Source: Arcobacter aquimarinus (GTDB lineage Bacteria; Campylobacterota; Campylobacteria; Campylobacterales; Arcobacteraceae). From it: a DNA stretch of 64,000 nt. Position numbers and translations under genes: made by a program. How positions within the stretch are numbered: position 1 is the stretch's first letter; the number at the start of each line of letters is the position of its first letter. The stretch covers positions 1,798,001 through 1,862,000 of the forward strand of contig NZ_CP030944.1 of the NCBI RefSeq assembly GCF_013177635.1. Reading direction: 5' to 3'. Shown here in pieces: positions 9,342-19,342 of this stretch. The notes under the pieces are model-generated. The model did no database searches. It was given only the letters and a program-made list of their open reading frames with translations, and was not told the DNA's origin.

Positions 9342-10778
9342 ATGGCTGATAACCAACAAATACATGACGTAATTAATAAAGAATATAAGTTAGGTTTTGA
9401 AACCTTAGTTCAAAGTGATACTTTTGAAAAAGGTTTAAATGAAGATGTAATAAGAGCTATTAGTGCTAAAAAAAATGAGCCTTCTTGGTTGCTTGATTTT
9501 AGACTAAAAGCTTATAAAAAATGGCTAAAAATGGAAGAGCCAACTTGGGCAAATCTTAAATATCCAAAAATTGATTATCAAGATATCGCATATTATTCTG
9601 CACCAAAAAAAGCTTTGGATTCACTAGATGAAGTTGACCCAGAAATTTTAAAAACTTATGAAAAATTGGGAATTCCACTTGAAGAACAAAAAATGTTAGC
9701 AGGTGTTGCTGTTGATGCTGTTTTTGATTCTGTTTCTGTTAAAACTACCTATCAAGAAGAGCTTGAGAAATTGGGAATTATATTTTGTTCTATCTCTGAA
9801 GCAGCTCATAAATATCCACAATTAGTTCAAGATTATTTAGCAAGTGTTGTTCCACCAACGGATAACTATTTTGCAGCTTTAAACTGTGCTGTTTTTACAG
9901 ATGGAAGTTTTGTGTATATTCCACCAAATACTCGATGTCCGATGGAGCTTTCTACTTATTTTAGAATAAATGCTTTAAATACTGGACAATTTGAAAGAAC
10001 TTTAATTATTTGTGATGAAGGAAGTTATGTTTCTTATAATGAGGGTTGTTCTGCTCCAAGTAGGGATGAAAGACAACTTCATGCAGCTGTGGTTGAACTA
10101 ATTGCTCTAAAAGATGCTCAAATCAAATATTCTACTATTCAAAACTGGTTTCCAGGAGATGATTCTGGAGTTGGTGGAATTTTAAACTTTGTAACAAAAA
10201 GAGGAATCTGTAAAGGTGATAACTCTAAAATCTCTTGGACACAAGTTGAAACAGGAAGTGCAATTACTTGGAAATATCCATCATGTATTTTACAAGGTGA
10301 TAATAGTGTTGGAGAGTTTTATTCAGTTGCAATTGCTTCAAAATCACAACAAGCAGACACTGGAACTAAAATGGTTCATTTAGGTAAAAATACAAAATCA
10401 ACTATTATTTCAAAAGGTATTTCTGCTATGAGTGGAGTAAATGCTTATAGAGGATTAGTAAGAGTTGGGAAAAATGCCTCAAACGCTAGAAATATTTCAG
10501 AGTGTGATTCACTTTTAATTGGAAATAAGTGCCATGCACACACTTATCCATATCATGAAATTAGAAATAGTAGTGCAAATATAGAACATGAAGCAACAAC
10601 CTCAAAAATCTCTGAAGAGCAACTTTTTTATCTATCTCAAAGGGGAATAGATGAAGAAGATGCAATTGCTATGATTGTAAATGGTTTTTGTAAAGAGGTA
10701 TTAAAAGAGCTACCAATGGAGTTTGCTGCTGAAGCTAAGGAATTATTAAACATATCATTAGAAGGAAGTGTGGGTTAA
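9342..10778 (+). CDS. sufB: SufB, Fe-S cluster scaffold subunit
   Basis: A 478-residue SufB of normal length. It is the scaffold subunit of the SufBC2D complex on which clusters are built in the cytoplasm. The conserved core is intact: [27 protein letters not shown] and, near the C-terminus, ECDSLLIG and [18 protein letters not shown], which include the cysteine, histidine and glutamate needed for assembly. GGAGAA lies before the ATG. It is the first gene of a six-gene operon (sufB-C-D-S-E-T) with gaps of a few bases or overlaps. Confidence 0.96.
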   Translation: MADNQQIHDVINKEYKLGFETLVQSDTFEKGLNEDVIRAISAKKNEPSWLLDFRLKAYKKWLKMEEPTWANLKYPKIDYQDIAYYSAPKKALDSLDEVDPEILKTYEKLGIPLEEQKMLAGVAVDAVFDSVSVKTTYQEELEKLGIIFCSISEAAHKYPQLVQDYLASVVPPTDNYFAALNCAVFTDGSFVYIPPNTRCPMELSTYFRINALNTGQFERTLIICDEGSYVSYNEGCSAPSRDERQLHAAVVELIALKDAQIKYSTIQNWFPGDDSGVGGILNFVTKRGICKGDNSKISWTQVETGSAITWKYPSCILQGDNSVGEFYSVAIASKSQQADTGTKMVHLGKNTKSTIISKGISAMSGVNAYRGLVRVGKNASNARNISECDSLLIGNKCHAHTYPYHEIRNSSANIEHEATTSKISEEQLFYLSQRGIDEEDAIAMIVNGFCKEVLKELPMEFAAEAKELLNISLEGSVG

Positions 10779-10781
10779 ATC

Positions 10782-11552
10782 ATGGAAAAAAATATTATAT
10801 TAAAAATTGAAGATTTAAAAGTAAATATAAATGATAAAGAGATTTTAAAAGGTTTAGATTTAGAGATAAAAGAAGGAGAAATCCATGCACTTATGGGAAC
10901 TAATGGAGCTGGAAAATCTACTTTAGTAAAAACTTTAAGTGGTCATTATGACTGTGTTGTAAATGATGGGAAGATTACTTATAAAAACAAAGATTTGCTT
11001 GAAATGGATGTGACACAAAGAGCAAATGAAGGTATTTTTATGAGTTTTCAATCTCCGGTTGAAGTAGCAGGAGTTAATAATAGTTACTTTTTAAAAACAG
11101 CAATGAATGCAAAAAGAGCCTATGAAGGACTTCCTGAAATGGATGCAATGGAGTTTTTAAAAGTAACAAAAGAAGAAACTGCTAAATTTAATATTGATAG
11201 AAAACTTTTACAAAGAGATTTAAATGATGGTTTTAGTGGTGGTGAAAAAAAACGAAATGAATTAATCCAACTGTTAATGCTAAAACCTGATTTAATAATG
11301 CTTGATGAGATAGATTCAGGACTTGATGTTGATGCTATTAAAACTGTTGCAAATGTTATAAATTCTATGCTTGATGGAAAAAAATCTATTTTAATGATTA
11401 CGCATTATGATAGATTATTAGAGCTAATAAAACCTGATTTTGTGCATATCTTACATGATGGAAAGATAGTAAAAACAGGAGATTATACACTAGCTTTAGA
11501 ACTTGATGAAAAGGGTTATGAAGCAATAGGAATAAATGATGTTAATAAATGA
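10782..11552 (+). CDS. sufC: SufC, ATPase of the SUF complex
   Basis: A 256-residue ABC-type ATPase without membrane domain. Walker A is GTNGAGKST at 39-47, signature FSGGEKKRNE at 151-160, Walker B LIMLDE at 171-176, and the H-loop histidine is in MITHYDRL. SufC binds SufB and SufD and powers the conformational change for cluster assembly. It starts three bases after sufB, and its last codons overlap sufD. Confidence 0.96.
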   Translation: MEKNIILKIEDLKVNINDKEILKGLDLEIKEGEIHALMGTNGAGKSTLVKTLSGHYDCVVNDGKITYKNKDLLEMDVTQRANEGIFMSFQSPVEVAGVNNSYFLKTAMNAKRAYEGLPEMDAMEFLKVTKEETAKFNIDRKLLQRDLNDGFSGGEKKRNELIQLLMLKPDLIMLDEIDSGLDVDAIKTVANVINSMLDGKKSILMITHYDRLLELIKPDFVHILHDGKIVKTGDYTLALELDEKGYEAIGINDVNK

Positions 11553-12570
11553 ACTAAATACTAAAATTCCAAAAAAAAGTGAAGAAGAGTTTTTAAAAAT
11601 AAATTTTGACTCTTTGTTCTCTTATGACTTTAAAGAAGTTAAAACCTATGAACTTGATATTATGGGATTAAAAACAATAAAAGATGAAAATAGTTATGAA
11701 AGTGTTTTATTTAATATCACTAAAAATTTAGATGATAATCAAAAAGTTTTAACAATAAATAAAAACATAGCTGAACCTATTTTTTTAATTCATAAAATAA
11801 AAGAAGATGAAACATTTTTTACTAATTCATTGAAAATAGAAGTAAAAGAGAATATAAAAGCTCAAGTTGTAGAGGTTTTTGTAAGTGAGTTTAATAAATC
11901 TTGTTATGGTGTTAATAGAAATATAGTTTTAGAAGAAAATGCCTCTTTAGAGTATGTAAAAATTCAAGATATAAATGCTTCTTCTTCGATGATTTTTAGC
12001 AACTGTGCAACTCAAACAAAAAATTCAAAACTAAAAATCACAAATTTTGAATTTGGAGAGGGTTTTATCATCAACAGTTTTGAAAATATCATAAATGAAG
12101 AATTTGTAGATTATGAACTAAATGGCTTAATAAAACTATTTAATGAAGCAAATAATGCAACATTAGTAAAAACAATTCATAATGAAAAAAATTCTATAAG
12201 TTCAATCAACTATAAAAATAGCTTAAAAAATAGTTCAAAAGCTGTAGTAAAAATAAAATCAATAGTAAATGAAAATGCCCTATTTTCAAAAGCTTTTCAA
12301 AATTGTAATACTATTTTATTAAGTGATGATGCAACAATTTTTGCTCAACCACATCTTGAAATTTACATAGATGAACTTGAAGCAAGTCATGGAACAACAA
12401 CAGGCACATTAAATAAAGAACAACTTTTATATCTTCAATCACGTGGAATCAGCAAAGATAAAGCTTATGATATGTTACTTGAAGCTTTTGAAAGTTCTAT
12501 TAAAAATAATATTGAAGATGAAATCATAAAAGAGTTTATTCAAAACTATAAAAAGGAACAATATGTTTAA
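11536..12570 (+). CDS. sufD: SufD, SUF complex subunit
   Basis: A 344-residue SufD paralogue of SufB, distinctly shorter and more divergent than the approximately 420-residue E. coli protein; the N-terminal part is reduced. The C-terminal beta-helix signature is kept: SDDATIFAQPHLEIYIDELEASHG and then TGTLNKEQLLYLQSRGI. It pairs with SufB and helps iron entry. Two adjacent ATG codons (11536, 11539) are possible starts, both inside the end of sufC, so translational coupling is likely. It overlaps sufS by eight bases. Confidence 0.88.
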   Translation: MMLINELNTKIPKKSEEEFLKINFDSLFSYDFKEVKTYELDIMGLKTIKDENSYESVLFNITKNLDDNQKVLTINKNIAEPIFLIHKIKEDETFFTNSLKIEVKENIKAQVVEVFVSEFNKSCYGVNRNIVLEENASLEYVKIQDINASSSMIFSNCATQTKNSKLKITNFEFGEGFIINSFENIINEEFVDYELNGLIKLFNEANNATLVKTIHNEKNSISSINYKNSLKNSSKAVVKIKSIVNENALFSKAFQNCNTILLSDDATIFAQPHLEIYIDELEASHGTTTGTLNKEQLLYLQSRGISKDKAYDMLLEAFESSIKNNIEDEIIKEFIQNYKKEQYV

Positions 12571-13747
12571 AAATGACTTCCCATATTTTCAAAACTCAAA
12601 GGTTGTATATTTAGACAATGGGGCAACCACTCAAAAACCAAAAAGTGTTATTGATTCGCAAGTTGATTACTATACACAATATTGTGCAAATACTCACAGA
12701 AGTAATTTTGGTCATGCAAATAAAGCAACACAAGAGTTTGAAAAAGTAAGAGTTATTTTAAAAGAGTTTATAAATGCTTCTAAAAATGAAGAGATTATTT
12801 TTACAAAAGGTGTAACAGAATCTATAAATTTTATAGCTTCTTCTTTTGCCACACATTTTAAGACAGTAATAATTTCAAGTTTAGAACACCACTCAAATAT
12901 AACTCCTTGGCATATGCAAGGAAGAAGTTTGGGAAATGGGCTTGAAGTTGTGAATTTTAAAGAAAATTTAGATTTTGATTTTGAGCATTTTGAAGAACTT
13001 TTAAAAGCAAATCCAAACTCTTTTGTAAGTATTACTCATATTTCAAATGCTTTTGGAAAGATTCATGACATAAAAACAATCACAAAAATAGCCCATGATT
13101 ATGGTGCTATTGTTATGATTGATGGAGCTCAAAGTTTGGCACATTTAAAAGTAGATGTAAAAGAACTTGATGTGGATTTTTTTGCTATTTCAGGACATAA
13201 AACTTTTGCACCAACAGGAGTTGGAGCAATTTATGTAAAAGAAAAATTTTTAAAAGATTTAAAAGCATATCAAACAGGTGGCGCTACTATTAATGACGTT
13301 GATTTTAATCACTCAACTTTACTTGATTCACCTTATAAATTTGAAGCAGGAACTCAAAATATAGCTGGAATCATAGGTTTTGGAAAAGCTTTAGAGTATA
13401 TAAATCATATTCATTATAAAAATATTCAAAGCTATGAACACAATGTTTATAATTATTTGGATGAGGAACTAAAAAAACTTCCTGATATTATTTTTTACAA
13501 TGATATAAGTGATAGTATTGGAAGTAGAAGCTTTAATTTTAAAGGCATAGTTCATGATGATATTGGAATTTTAATTGATAAAATGAATATTGCAGTTAGA
13601 GTTGGTCATCACTGTGCTCAACCTATTATGAAAAAATTAGGAATAAAAGGAACTATTCGAGTAAGCACTGCTTTTTACAATGATTTTGTTGATGTGGATA
13701 AATTAATAGAGGCTTTAACAAAAGCTTTAAAAATATTGAAGGATTAA
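12563..13747 (+). CDS. sufS: SufS, cysteine desulphurase (group II)
   Basis: A 394-residue PLP enzyme of the SufS/CsdA type. The N-terminus has VVYLDNGATTQKP, the PLP lysine is K213 in SGHKTFAP, and the active cysteine C351 is in VGHHCAQP, a short-loop arrangement that needs SufE to draw off the persulphide. SufE is the very next gene. It is the second cysteine desulphurase of the window, besides NifS. Confidence 0.95.
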   Translation: MFKNDFPYFQNSKVVYLDNGATTQKPKSVIDSQVDYYTQYCANTHRSNFGHANKATQEFEKVRVILKEFINASKNEEIIFTKGVTESINFIASSFATHFKTVIISSLEHHSNITPWHMQGRSLGNGLEVVNFKENLDFDFEHFEELLKANPNSFVSITHISNAFGKIHDIKTITKIAHDYGAIVMIDGAQSLAHLKVDVKELDVDFFAISGHKTFAPTGVGAIYVKEKFLKDLKAYQTGGATINDVDFNHSTLLDSPYKFEAGTQNIAGIIGFGKALEYINHIHYKNIQSYEHNVYNYLDEELKKLPDIIFYNDISDSIGSRSFNFKGIVHDDIGILIDKMNIAVRVGHHCAQPIMKKLGIKGTIRVSTAFYNDFVDVDKLIEALTKALKILKD

Positions 13748-13748
13748 A

Positions 13749-14156
13749 ATGAGTATAGAACAAAGAGTACAAAATATAAAAGAAGATTTAGATTTCTTTG
13801 ATGATGAACTTGCAAAATATGAATATATTATAGATTTGGGGAAAAAATTAGAAGAGTTTAAAGAAGAGGATAAAATCCCTGCAAATATTGTTCACGGTTG
13901 TACTTCTCAAGTTTGGCTAACAAAAGAAATAAAAGATGGCAAACTTTTCTTTAAAGGAACAAGCGATGCTATTATCGTAAAAGGTTTAGTTTATATGATT
14001 TTAGAAATTTTCTCAAACTCAACAATAGAAGAGTTAAAAGAAGTTGATATGGATATTATTCATGAACTAAAACTTAGTGAAGTAATAACTCCAAATAGAC
14101 AAAGTGGAGTTATAGGAATGATAAAAAAAATAAAAGAGTATGCACAAAATGCATAA
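13749..14156 (+). CDS. sufE: SufE, sulphur acceptor
   Basis: A 135-residue SufE. The persulphide-accepting cysteine is C51 in VHGCTSQVWL, and the fold-typical stretch IVKGLVYMILEIFSN follows. It takes sulphur from SufS and passes it to SufB. It begins one base after the sufS stop and precedes the DUF59 gene by 11 bases, with AAAGGA before the next start. Confidence 0.94.
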   Translation: MSIEQRVQNIKEDLDFFDDELAKYEYIIDLGKKLEEFKEEDKIPANIVHGCTSQVWLTKEIKDGKLFFKGTSDAIIVKGLVYMILEIFSNSTIEELKEVDMDIIHELKLSEVITPNRQSGVIGMIKKIKEYAQNA

Positions 14157-14167
14157 AGGATTTAAAA

Positions 14168-14518
14168 ATGAGTACAATTTTTGATTTAGAAGAAATAGAA
14201 AAAAAAGTAATAGAAAATTTAAAAAAAGTTTATGACCCAGAAATTCCATCAAATATTTTTGATTTAGGGTTAATTTATAATATAGAATTTGAACAAAAAA
14301 ACAACTATTTACATTGTATGATTACAATGACTCTTACAAGTCCAACTTGCCCTGTTGCAGATAGTTTACTTGAACAAGTAAAATATGTAACATTAGCTGT
14401 TGATGAAATAGATGAAGCTTTCGTAAAACTTGTATTTTCTCCACCTTGGGATCCATCTATGATGAGTGAAGATGCAAGAGAAATTATGGGAGCAAGTGGA
14501 GCTGCTATGCCTTTTTAA
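14168..14518 (+). CDS. sufT: SufT / MIP18-family (DUF59) Fe-S maturation protein
   Basis: A 116-residue DUF59 protein. The family signature is clear: VYDPEIPSNIFDLGLIY, then MTLTSPTCPVADSLLEQV with the conserved cysteine, and the FSPPWDPSMMSE segment. Such proteins (SufT, PaaD, eukaryotic MIP18/CIA2) help deliver or mature Fe-S clusters. As the last gene of the SUF operon it is best called SufT. No clear T-run terminator follows; a stem-loop at 14541-14567 has no U-tract. Confidence 0.88.
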   Translation: MSTIFDLEEIEKKVIENLKKVYDPEIPSNIFDLGLIYNIEFEQKNNYLHCMITMTLTSPTCPVADSLLEQVKYVTLAVDEIDEAFVKLVFSPPWDPSMMSEDAREIMGASGAAMPF

Positions 14519-14559
14519 GGCATAGCTTTAAAACATCTAAAGAATAAATTCTTCCAAAT

Positions 14560-14804
14560 TTATTCTTCAAAAAAATTACAAATAGGAATCTCTAATATTT
14601 TACTAATTTTATATAAGTGTTCAATATTAAAGTGTTTTCCATTAGTATATGGTTCACAAGCAGATATTAAACTTACAGATTTATTACCCATTTCATAAGT
14701 TAAATCTAATTGAGTATATCCTTTTCAATCCTATATTTCTTAACATTTTTTCCTATAGTTTTGTACAACTCTTTAATTTCTTCATCTGAAAATTCATATT
14801 TCAT
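14560..14804 (-). pseudogene. Frameshifted XRE-family (Cro/CI-type) regulator
   Basis: Reading from the ATG at 14804, the protein begins MKYEFSDEEIKELYKTIGKN and reaches KYRIEK before a premature TAG. A shift by one base near 14719-14725, in the run that reads AAAAGG on the minus strand, restores a helix-turn-helix: GYTQLDLTYEMG, then SVSLISACEPY and HLYKISKILEIPICNFFEE to a stop at 14560. The 245-base length is one short of a whole number of codons, as expected for a single-base deletion. The intact form would be a DNA-binding regulator of about 81 residues like the one at 33308. It is either a pseudogene or a sequencing error in a short run of A and G. Confidence 0.75.
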
Positions 14805-14845
14805 TATTTAAAACCTACTATGGTAGTTTTAAATGGAGATTATTT

Positions 14846-15108
14846 ATGATTAAAGACTTATTGGAACAAATAGACAACTTACCACCTCTTCCTCAAACTA
14901 TAATTGAAATAAAAGAATTTAGAAAAAACTCAAAAAAAGATGTAGATGAATTATTAAAAATAAATCAAATGATTTTTTAAAAGAATTAAAAGAAGGTAAA
15001 GAAATCGGTGAATTAGAAAAAAAATATTTAGGTGTTACAACATCAAAAGCAACAGCAGAAATTTTTAGACATTGGAAATTAAGTAATAATTTAATAAAAA
15101 TAGAAGAC
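14846..15108 (+). pseudogene. HDOD-domain gene remnant with internal deletion
   Basis: An ATG at 14846, preceded by a GGAG, opens a 44-codon frame (stop at 14980). Its protein begins MIKDLLEQIDNLPPLPQTII, the typical N-terminus of HDOD proteins. In another frame from 14968 the sequence continues NDFLKELKEGKEIGELEKKY and LGVTTSKATAEIFRHWKL, which matches the C-terminal part of such proteins. The central part, normally well over 100 residues, is gone and the two ends are joined out of frame. HDOD proteins relate to HD hydrolases and act in signalling. The tail merges into the 3' end of the convergent EamA gene. Confidence 0.7.
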
Positions 15109-15981
15109 TTAAACTTTTTTTTGAGTCTTTTTTATTGAACTTATAAATATTCCCAAAAGAATTAAAAAAGTTGAAACAAAAAGTTCAAAACTTAAAGTTT
15201 CATCTAAAAATAAAATCCCTAAACAAATAGCAATAACAGGTGCTAAAAGTTGTAAAATACTAGCTGTTAAAATATCTATTTTAGGTAAAACAGCATACCA
15301 AATGATATATCCTAAAGCTGAAGTTACAACTCCTGAAAAAATTGCTAAGAATAGTGTAAAAGCATCAAAAGATAAAGAATCTATAAAAAATAGTGCAAAT
15401 ATAACTGTAAAAATTGTAGCTTTAAAAAAATTATCTGTGGTACTAAAAAAAGCATTTGTTGATTTTTTCCCTAAAACTGTATAAAAAGCCCAAGCAATTC
15501 CAGAAATTATCATCAAAAAAGCGTGAAATAAAGAAAGAGAGAACTCTTTACTTGGATAAAGTAAATAAACTAATCCAAAAAAAGCTATGAATATCCCAAA
15601 AAGTTTATTAAAAGTAAGACTCTCTTTATAAAAAATTGCCATTAAAATCATAGATAATTGTACAGAAGCAAAAAGAATCAATGTCCCAACTCCCGCTTCC
15701 ATATCCACATAAGAGTAAGAAAAAGTTATTGCATATAAAAAAAGCATAAAAGGATTAATCCAATTTTTTCTCAAATTTAAATCAATTCTTTTGTATCTAA
15801 AATAGTAAATCATCAAAAGAAAAATTGCACCTGATAAAATTCTTAAAATAGTAAAACTAACAGCATCTGTATTTTCACTAAGCATTGCCATACGACATAA
15901 AATAGGATTTGTACTTAAAGAAAAAAGAGCAATAAAAATCAGAGTAAAAAGTTTTAAATCTATATTTTTTTCACTTTTCAT
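15109..15981 (-). CDS. EamA/DMT-family transporter
   Basis: A 290-residue inner-membrane protein with about ten hydrophobic helices in two EamA repeats (about 10-140 and 150-285). The helix pairs SYSYVDMEAGVGTLILFASV and AVLPKIDILTASILQLLAPV mark the conserved EamA positions, and EALSFEL-like GILFLDETLSFEL lies near the end. Members export metabolites such as amino acids. The substrate cannot be told. The start (RBS AAGGAAACAAAG region on the minus strand) is normal. Its 3' end abuts the degraded HDOD gene. Confidence 0.85.
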   Translation of the reverse strand: MKSEKNIDLKLFTLIFIALFSLSTNPILCRMAMLSENTDAVSFTILRILSGAIFLLMIYYFRYKRIDLNLRKNWINPFMLFLYAITFSYSYVDMEAGVGTLILFASVQLSMILMAIFYKESLTFNKLFGIFIAFFGLVYLLYPSKEFSLSLFHAFLMIISGIAWAFYTVLGKKSTNAFFSTTDNFFKATIFTVIFALFFIDSLSFDAFTLFLAIFSGVVTSALGYIIWYAVLPKIDILTASILQLLAPVIAICLGILFLDETLSFELFVSTFLILLGIFISSIKKTQKKV

Positions 15982-16125
15982 CTTTGTTTCCTTTGAAAAT
16001 AATCTTATTTATCCCTATTTTAGCCAAATTGTTTATAAAAATATTTATATTAAAAAACACTTTATTACTATTAAAAAGAAAAAATTTAAGGTATCATTAA
16101 AAAAACAATGCCCGAAGGAGATTTT

Positions 16126-17361
16126 ATGTTTGGAATGATTTCTAATAAAGAATTAGAACTGATTGATAACTACTTTAATCAATTTGTAAAATTTATCTCT
16201 TCTGAAAAGAATGAGTTTGATTACATAGAATCCACTGGAAATAAAAAACTTGATGAAATGCTAAAAAAATGGAATGATGAAATAAAAGCAGTTGATAAAA
16301 GAAACAAAGAGGATATGAGAGTTTTAGGTGAAATTGTCCTTACAGCTGATAAAGTTGAAAAAGGTATCTATAATTGTAGAATTAAATCTTCAACTTCAAA
16401 TCCTACTATTTTTACATTACGAAACACACTAAATAAAATGCTTCATAGTATTAATGAATGCAACTCCTTAATTTTAAAAGTTTTAAATAGTTACACCCAT
16501 GATGATTACACAAAAAAAATAGAAGTTGTTGATAACTATAAAGATGAGATGAAAGAATTAATGCAAAGTATAAATAAATTAGGAACTGCATTAAGTGAAA
16601 CAGCAAAAAAAAATCTACAAAATGGAGAAAATCTTAGTCAAAATTCAACTAGTATGAACTCTTCAATGAATAATTTAGCATTAAAAGCAAATGAACAAGC
16701 AGCCTCTCTTGAACAAACAGCAGCAGCTCTTGAAGAGATTACTAGTATTACTAGAAATAATGCCGAAAATGCTACTAAAATGGCAACTTTAGGTCAAACT
16801 GTTAAAAAATCTGTTTTTACAGGTGAACAATTAGCTTCTAAAACTGCTATTTCTATGGATGAAATCAATGAAAAAGTTAATGCAATAAATGAAGCTATTA
16901 CTGTTATTGATCAAATAGCATTCCAAACTAACATTCTTTCACTTAATGCAGCTGTTGAAGCAGCAACTGCTGGAGAAGCTGGGAAAGGTTTTGCAGTAGT
17001 TGCACAAGAAGTACGAAACCTAGCTAATAGAAGTGCTGATGCTGCTCGTGAAATTAAAAATCTAGTACTTGAAGCAACTTCAAAAGCTAATGATGGGAAA
17101 ATTGTCTCTTCAGATATGATAGATGGGTATAAAGAATTAAATAAAAATATTTCCGAAACAATTAATATTATAGGAGATGTTTCAAAAGCTTCAAAAGAAC
17201 AAATGACAGGAATTGAACAAATCAATGATGCTGTAAATATGCTAGATAAAGTAACACAAGAAAATGCAAATGAATCAAATCAAATAAAAATAATTGCACA
17301 AGAAGTATCACAATTAGCCCATGAATTACTAACAGATGCAAAAACAAAAAAATTTAACTAA
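16126..17361 (+). CDS. Soluble methyl-accepting chemotaxis protein (partner of PAS protein)
   Basis: A 411-residue chemoreceptor with no membrane segment. The first 150 residues are helical with a HAMP-like stretch ([10 protein letters not shown]), then the signalling coiled coil with the hairpin tip around [20 protein letters not shown] followed by [15 protein letters not shown]. It would couple to CheW/CheA. I start at 16126 rather than the ATG at 16108, because the GAAGGAG ribosome site lies between them. The PAS gene follows after 12 bases, so sensing is split over two proteins, like CetA/CetB of Campylobacter energy taxis. CetA is membrane-bound, this one is not. A paralogue is at 31484. 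Confidence 0.9.
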   Translation: MFGMISNKELELIDNYFNQFVKFISSEKNEFDYIESTGNKKLDEMLKKWNDEIKAVDKRNKEDMRVLGEIVLTADKVEKGIYNCRIKSSTSNPTIFTLRNTLNKMLHSINECNSLILKVLNSYTHDDYTKKIEVVDNYKDEMKELMQSINKLGTALSETAKKNLQNGENLSQNSTSMNSSMNNLALKANEQAASLEQTAAALEEITSITRNNAENATKMATLGQTVKKSVFTGEQLASKTAISMDEINEKVNAINEAITVIDQIAFQTNILSLNAAVEAATAGEAGKGFAVVAQEVRNLANRSADAAREIKNLVLEATSKANDGKIVSSDMIDGYKELNKNISETINIIGDVSKASKEQMTGIEQINDAVNMLDKVTQENANESNQIKIIAQEVSQLAHELLTDAKTKKFN

Positions 17362-17373
17362 AAGGATAAAAAG

Positions 17374-17781
17374 ATGTCTATAAATAAAGAAACAATATTA
17401 GATAAAAATACATTTTTAGTTAGTGAAACAGATGTAAAAGGAATAATAAGATTTGCAAATGAGGATTTTTGTAAAATAGCAGAATATACATTAGATGAAT
17501 TGCTAGAACAACCACATAGTATGGTAAGACATAAAGATATGCCTAAAAAAGCATTTAAATCTCTTTGGGATACAGTACAAAAAGGTGAAACTTGGACAGG
17601 ATATGTAAAAAATGCTACAAAAAGTGGAGGATATTACTGGGTGTTTGCGACAGTATATCCATTTGAAAGTTGTGATGGAACAAAAGGATATTTATCTTGT
17701 AGAAAAAGAGCAACACCTGAAGAAATAAAAAAAGCTGAAGCTCTTTATGAAATTTGGAGAAGAGAAGAAAAACAAATTTAG
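17374..17781 (+). CDS. PAS-domain redox/energy sensor (Aer/CetB type)
   Basis: A 135-residue single PAS domain. It has the Aer/CetB pattern: [19 protein letters not shown], then HSMVRHKDMPKKAF and GGYYWVFATVYP. Proteins of this type bind FAD or haem and report redox state to a chemoreceptor. It follows the soluble receptor gene with a good ribosome site (AAAGGATAAAAAG). It is about 125 residues long like its paralogue at 32778 and clearly related in sequence. The cofactor is inferred from the family. Confidence 0.88.
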   Translation: MSINKETILDKNTFLVSETDVKGIIRFANEDFCKIAEYTLDELLEQPHSMVRHKDMPKKAFKSLWDTVQKGETWTGYVKNATKSGGYYWVFATVYPFESCDGTKGYLSCRKRATPEEIKKAEALYEIWRREEKQI

Positions 17782-17882
17782 CACTAATAAACAAAATTTT
17801 TCACAATAATTAAGAAGATTTAATTAAAAAAAAGTTCTACAATTTCTAAATAATTTATAAAATTTCTAAAAAGGAAAAGTAG

Positions 17883-19334
17883 ATGGCAAAAATAAAAAAA
17901 GTGCTTATTGCAAATAGAGGAGAAATTGCTCTTAGAATCATCAGAGCTTGTAAAGAACTTGATATTGCAAGTGTTGCAATATTTTCAGAAGTTGATGTGG
18001 AAGGTATTTGGGTTAGAAAAGCTGATGAGTGTTATCCTATAATGGGAGATGTTGTTCAAGCTTATTTAAATTTTGACAAAATTATTTCAATTGCAAAAAA
18101 AGCCTCTTGTGATGCTATTCACCCTGGATATGGATTTTTGAGTGAAAATGCTGATTTTGCAAGAGCTTGTGAAGAAAATGGCATAATTTTCATTGGACCA
18201 AAACCTGAACATATAGAACTTTTTGGAGATAAAATGGCTTCAAAAGTTGCTATGAAAAAAGTTGGTGTTCCTGTTCTTGAAGGAACTGATGAACCAATTA
18301 CAAATATTGAAGATGGGGCTAAAATAGCAAAAGAGATTGGATTTCCTATTATCATAAAAGCTGCTTTTGGTGGTGGTGGAAGAGGAATGAGAATCGTAAA
18401 AGAACAAAAAGATTTCAAAGAGATGTATGAAAGTGCCACAAACGAATCTATGAAATATTTTGGAAGAGATGAAGTATTTATTGAAAAATATGTAGAAAAT
18501 CCAAGACATATTGAGATTCAAGTAATTGCTGATAAATATGGGAATGTTCTTCATTTAGGTGAAAGAGATTGTTCAATTCAAAGAAGACATCAAAAAGTTA
18601 TTGAAATTGCTCCAAGTCCAAGATTAAATAATCAAACAAGAAAAGAACTTTATAGAATTGCCACAAAAGCTATGTTTAAACTTGGATATGAAAGTGTAGG
18701 AACAGTTGAATTTTTAGTTGATGCCAATGATAATATCTATTTTATAGAGATGAATACAAGAGTTCAAGTAGAACACCCTGTAACTGAAACAATAACTGGT
18801 GTTGATATAATTCAAAGAATGATAGAAATAGCAGAAGGTGATAAACTTCAATTCTTACAAGAAGAGATACAATTTAGAGGATACTCTATTGAATTTAGAA
18901 TAAATGCGGAAAACCCTCAAAAAAACTTTATGCCATCAACAGGAACTGTAAATAAATACTTAACTCCTGGAGGTCCTGGTGTTAGAATTGATACAAGTAT
19001 TTATACAGGATATAAAGTTCCTGCAAATTATGATTCTATGATTGGAAAATTAATTGTTTGGTCTTTGACTTGGGAAGGTGCAGTTAAAAAAGCAAAAAGA
19101 GCATTAGATGAATTTTATATTGAAGGATTCCCTACAAATATTCCATTACATAGAGAAATTGTAAAAGATGAAGATTTTAAAAATGGAACATTTAATACAA
19201 GTTATTTAGATAAAAAAATGCAAACTTTTACTTTAAATAGCGAAGAAAATATCAAATTAGAAGAAGAAAAAATTGCAAATATTATGAAGTTTATTGAAAC
19301 AATAAATAAAAATAATGTTAAGGTAAAACAATAA
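17883..19334 (+). CDS. Biotin carboxylase subunit (AccC/PycA-type)
   Basis: A 483-residue ATP-grasp biotin carboxylase. The N-terminal fold has VLIANRGEIALRIIRACKEL, the glycine-rich ATP loop is KAAFGGGGRGMR, and the catalytic core shows RDCSIQRRHQK and EMNTRVQVEHPVTE. It carboxylates biotin on a carrier with bicarbonate and ATP. It is about 35 residues longer than typical AccC and has no carrier or carboxyltransferase neighbour. This suits subunit A of a two-subunit pyruvate carboxylase (PycA) as much as acetyl-CoA carboxylase AccC, so I give no symbol. A strong terminator follows. Confidence 0.88.
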   Translation: MAKIKKVLIANRGEIALRIIRACKELDIASVAIFSEVDVEGIWVRKADECYPIMGDVVQAYLNFDKIISIAKKASCDAIHPGYGFLSENADFARACEENGIIFIGPKPEHIELFGDKMASKVAMKKVGVPVLEGTDEPITNIEDGAKIAKEIGFPIIIKAAFGGGGRGMRIVKEQKDFKEMYESATNESMKYFGRDEVFIEKYVENPRHIEIQVIADKYGNVLHLGERDCSIQRRHQKVIEIAPSPRLNNQTRKELYRIATKAMFKLGYESVGTVEFLVDANDNIYFIEMNTRVQVEHPVTETITGVDIIQRMIEIAEGDKLQFLQEEIQFRGYSIEFRINAENPQKNFMPSTGTVNKYLTPGGPGVRIDTSIYTGYKVPANYDSMIGKLIVWSLTWEGAVKKAKRALDEFYIEGFPTNIPLHREIVKDEDFKNGTFNTSYLDKKMQTFTLNSEENIKLEEEKIANIMKFIETINKNNVKVKQ

Positions 19335-19342
19335 TTTGAAAT

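Noticed and set aside
14067-14252. Antisense frame across the sufE-sufT junction, Leu/Phe-rich
   Set aside because: It lies wholly over two sound genes and its composition is the reverse of Lys/Glu codons.
14541-14567. Stem-loop after sufT as a rho-independent terminator
   Set aside because: Arms AGAATAAATT and AATTTATTCT are complementary, but no T-run follows on the plus strand (it is an A-run), and the arms form part of the 3' end of the broken XRE gene.
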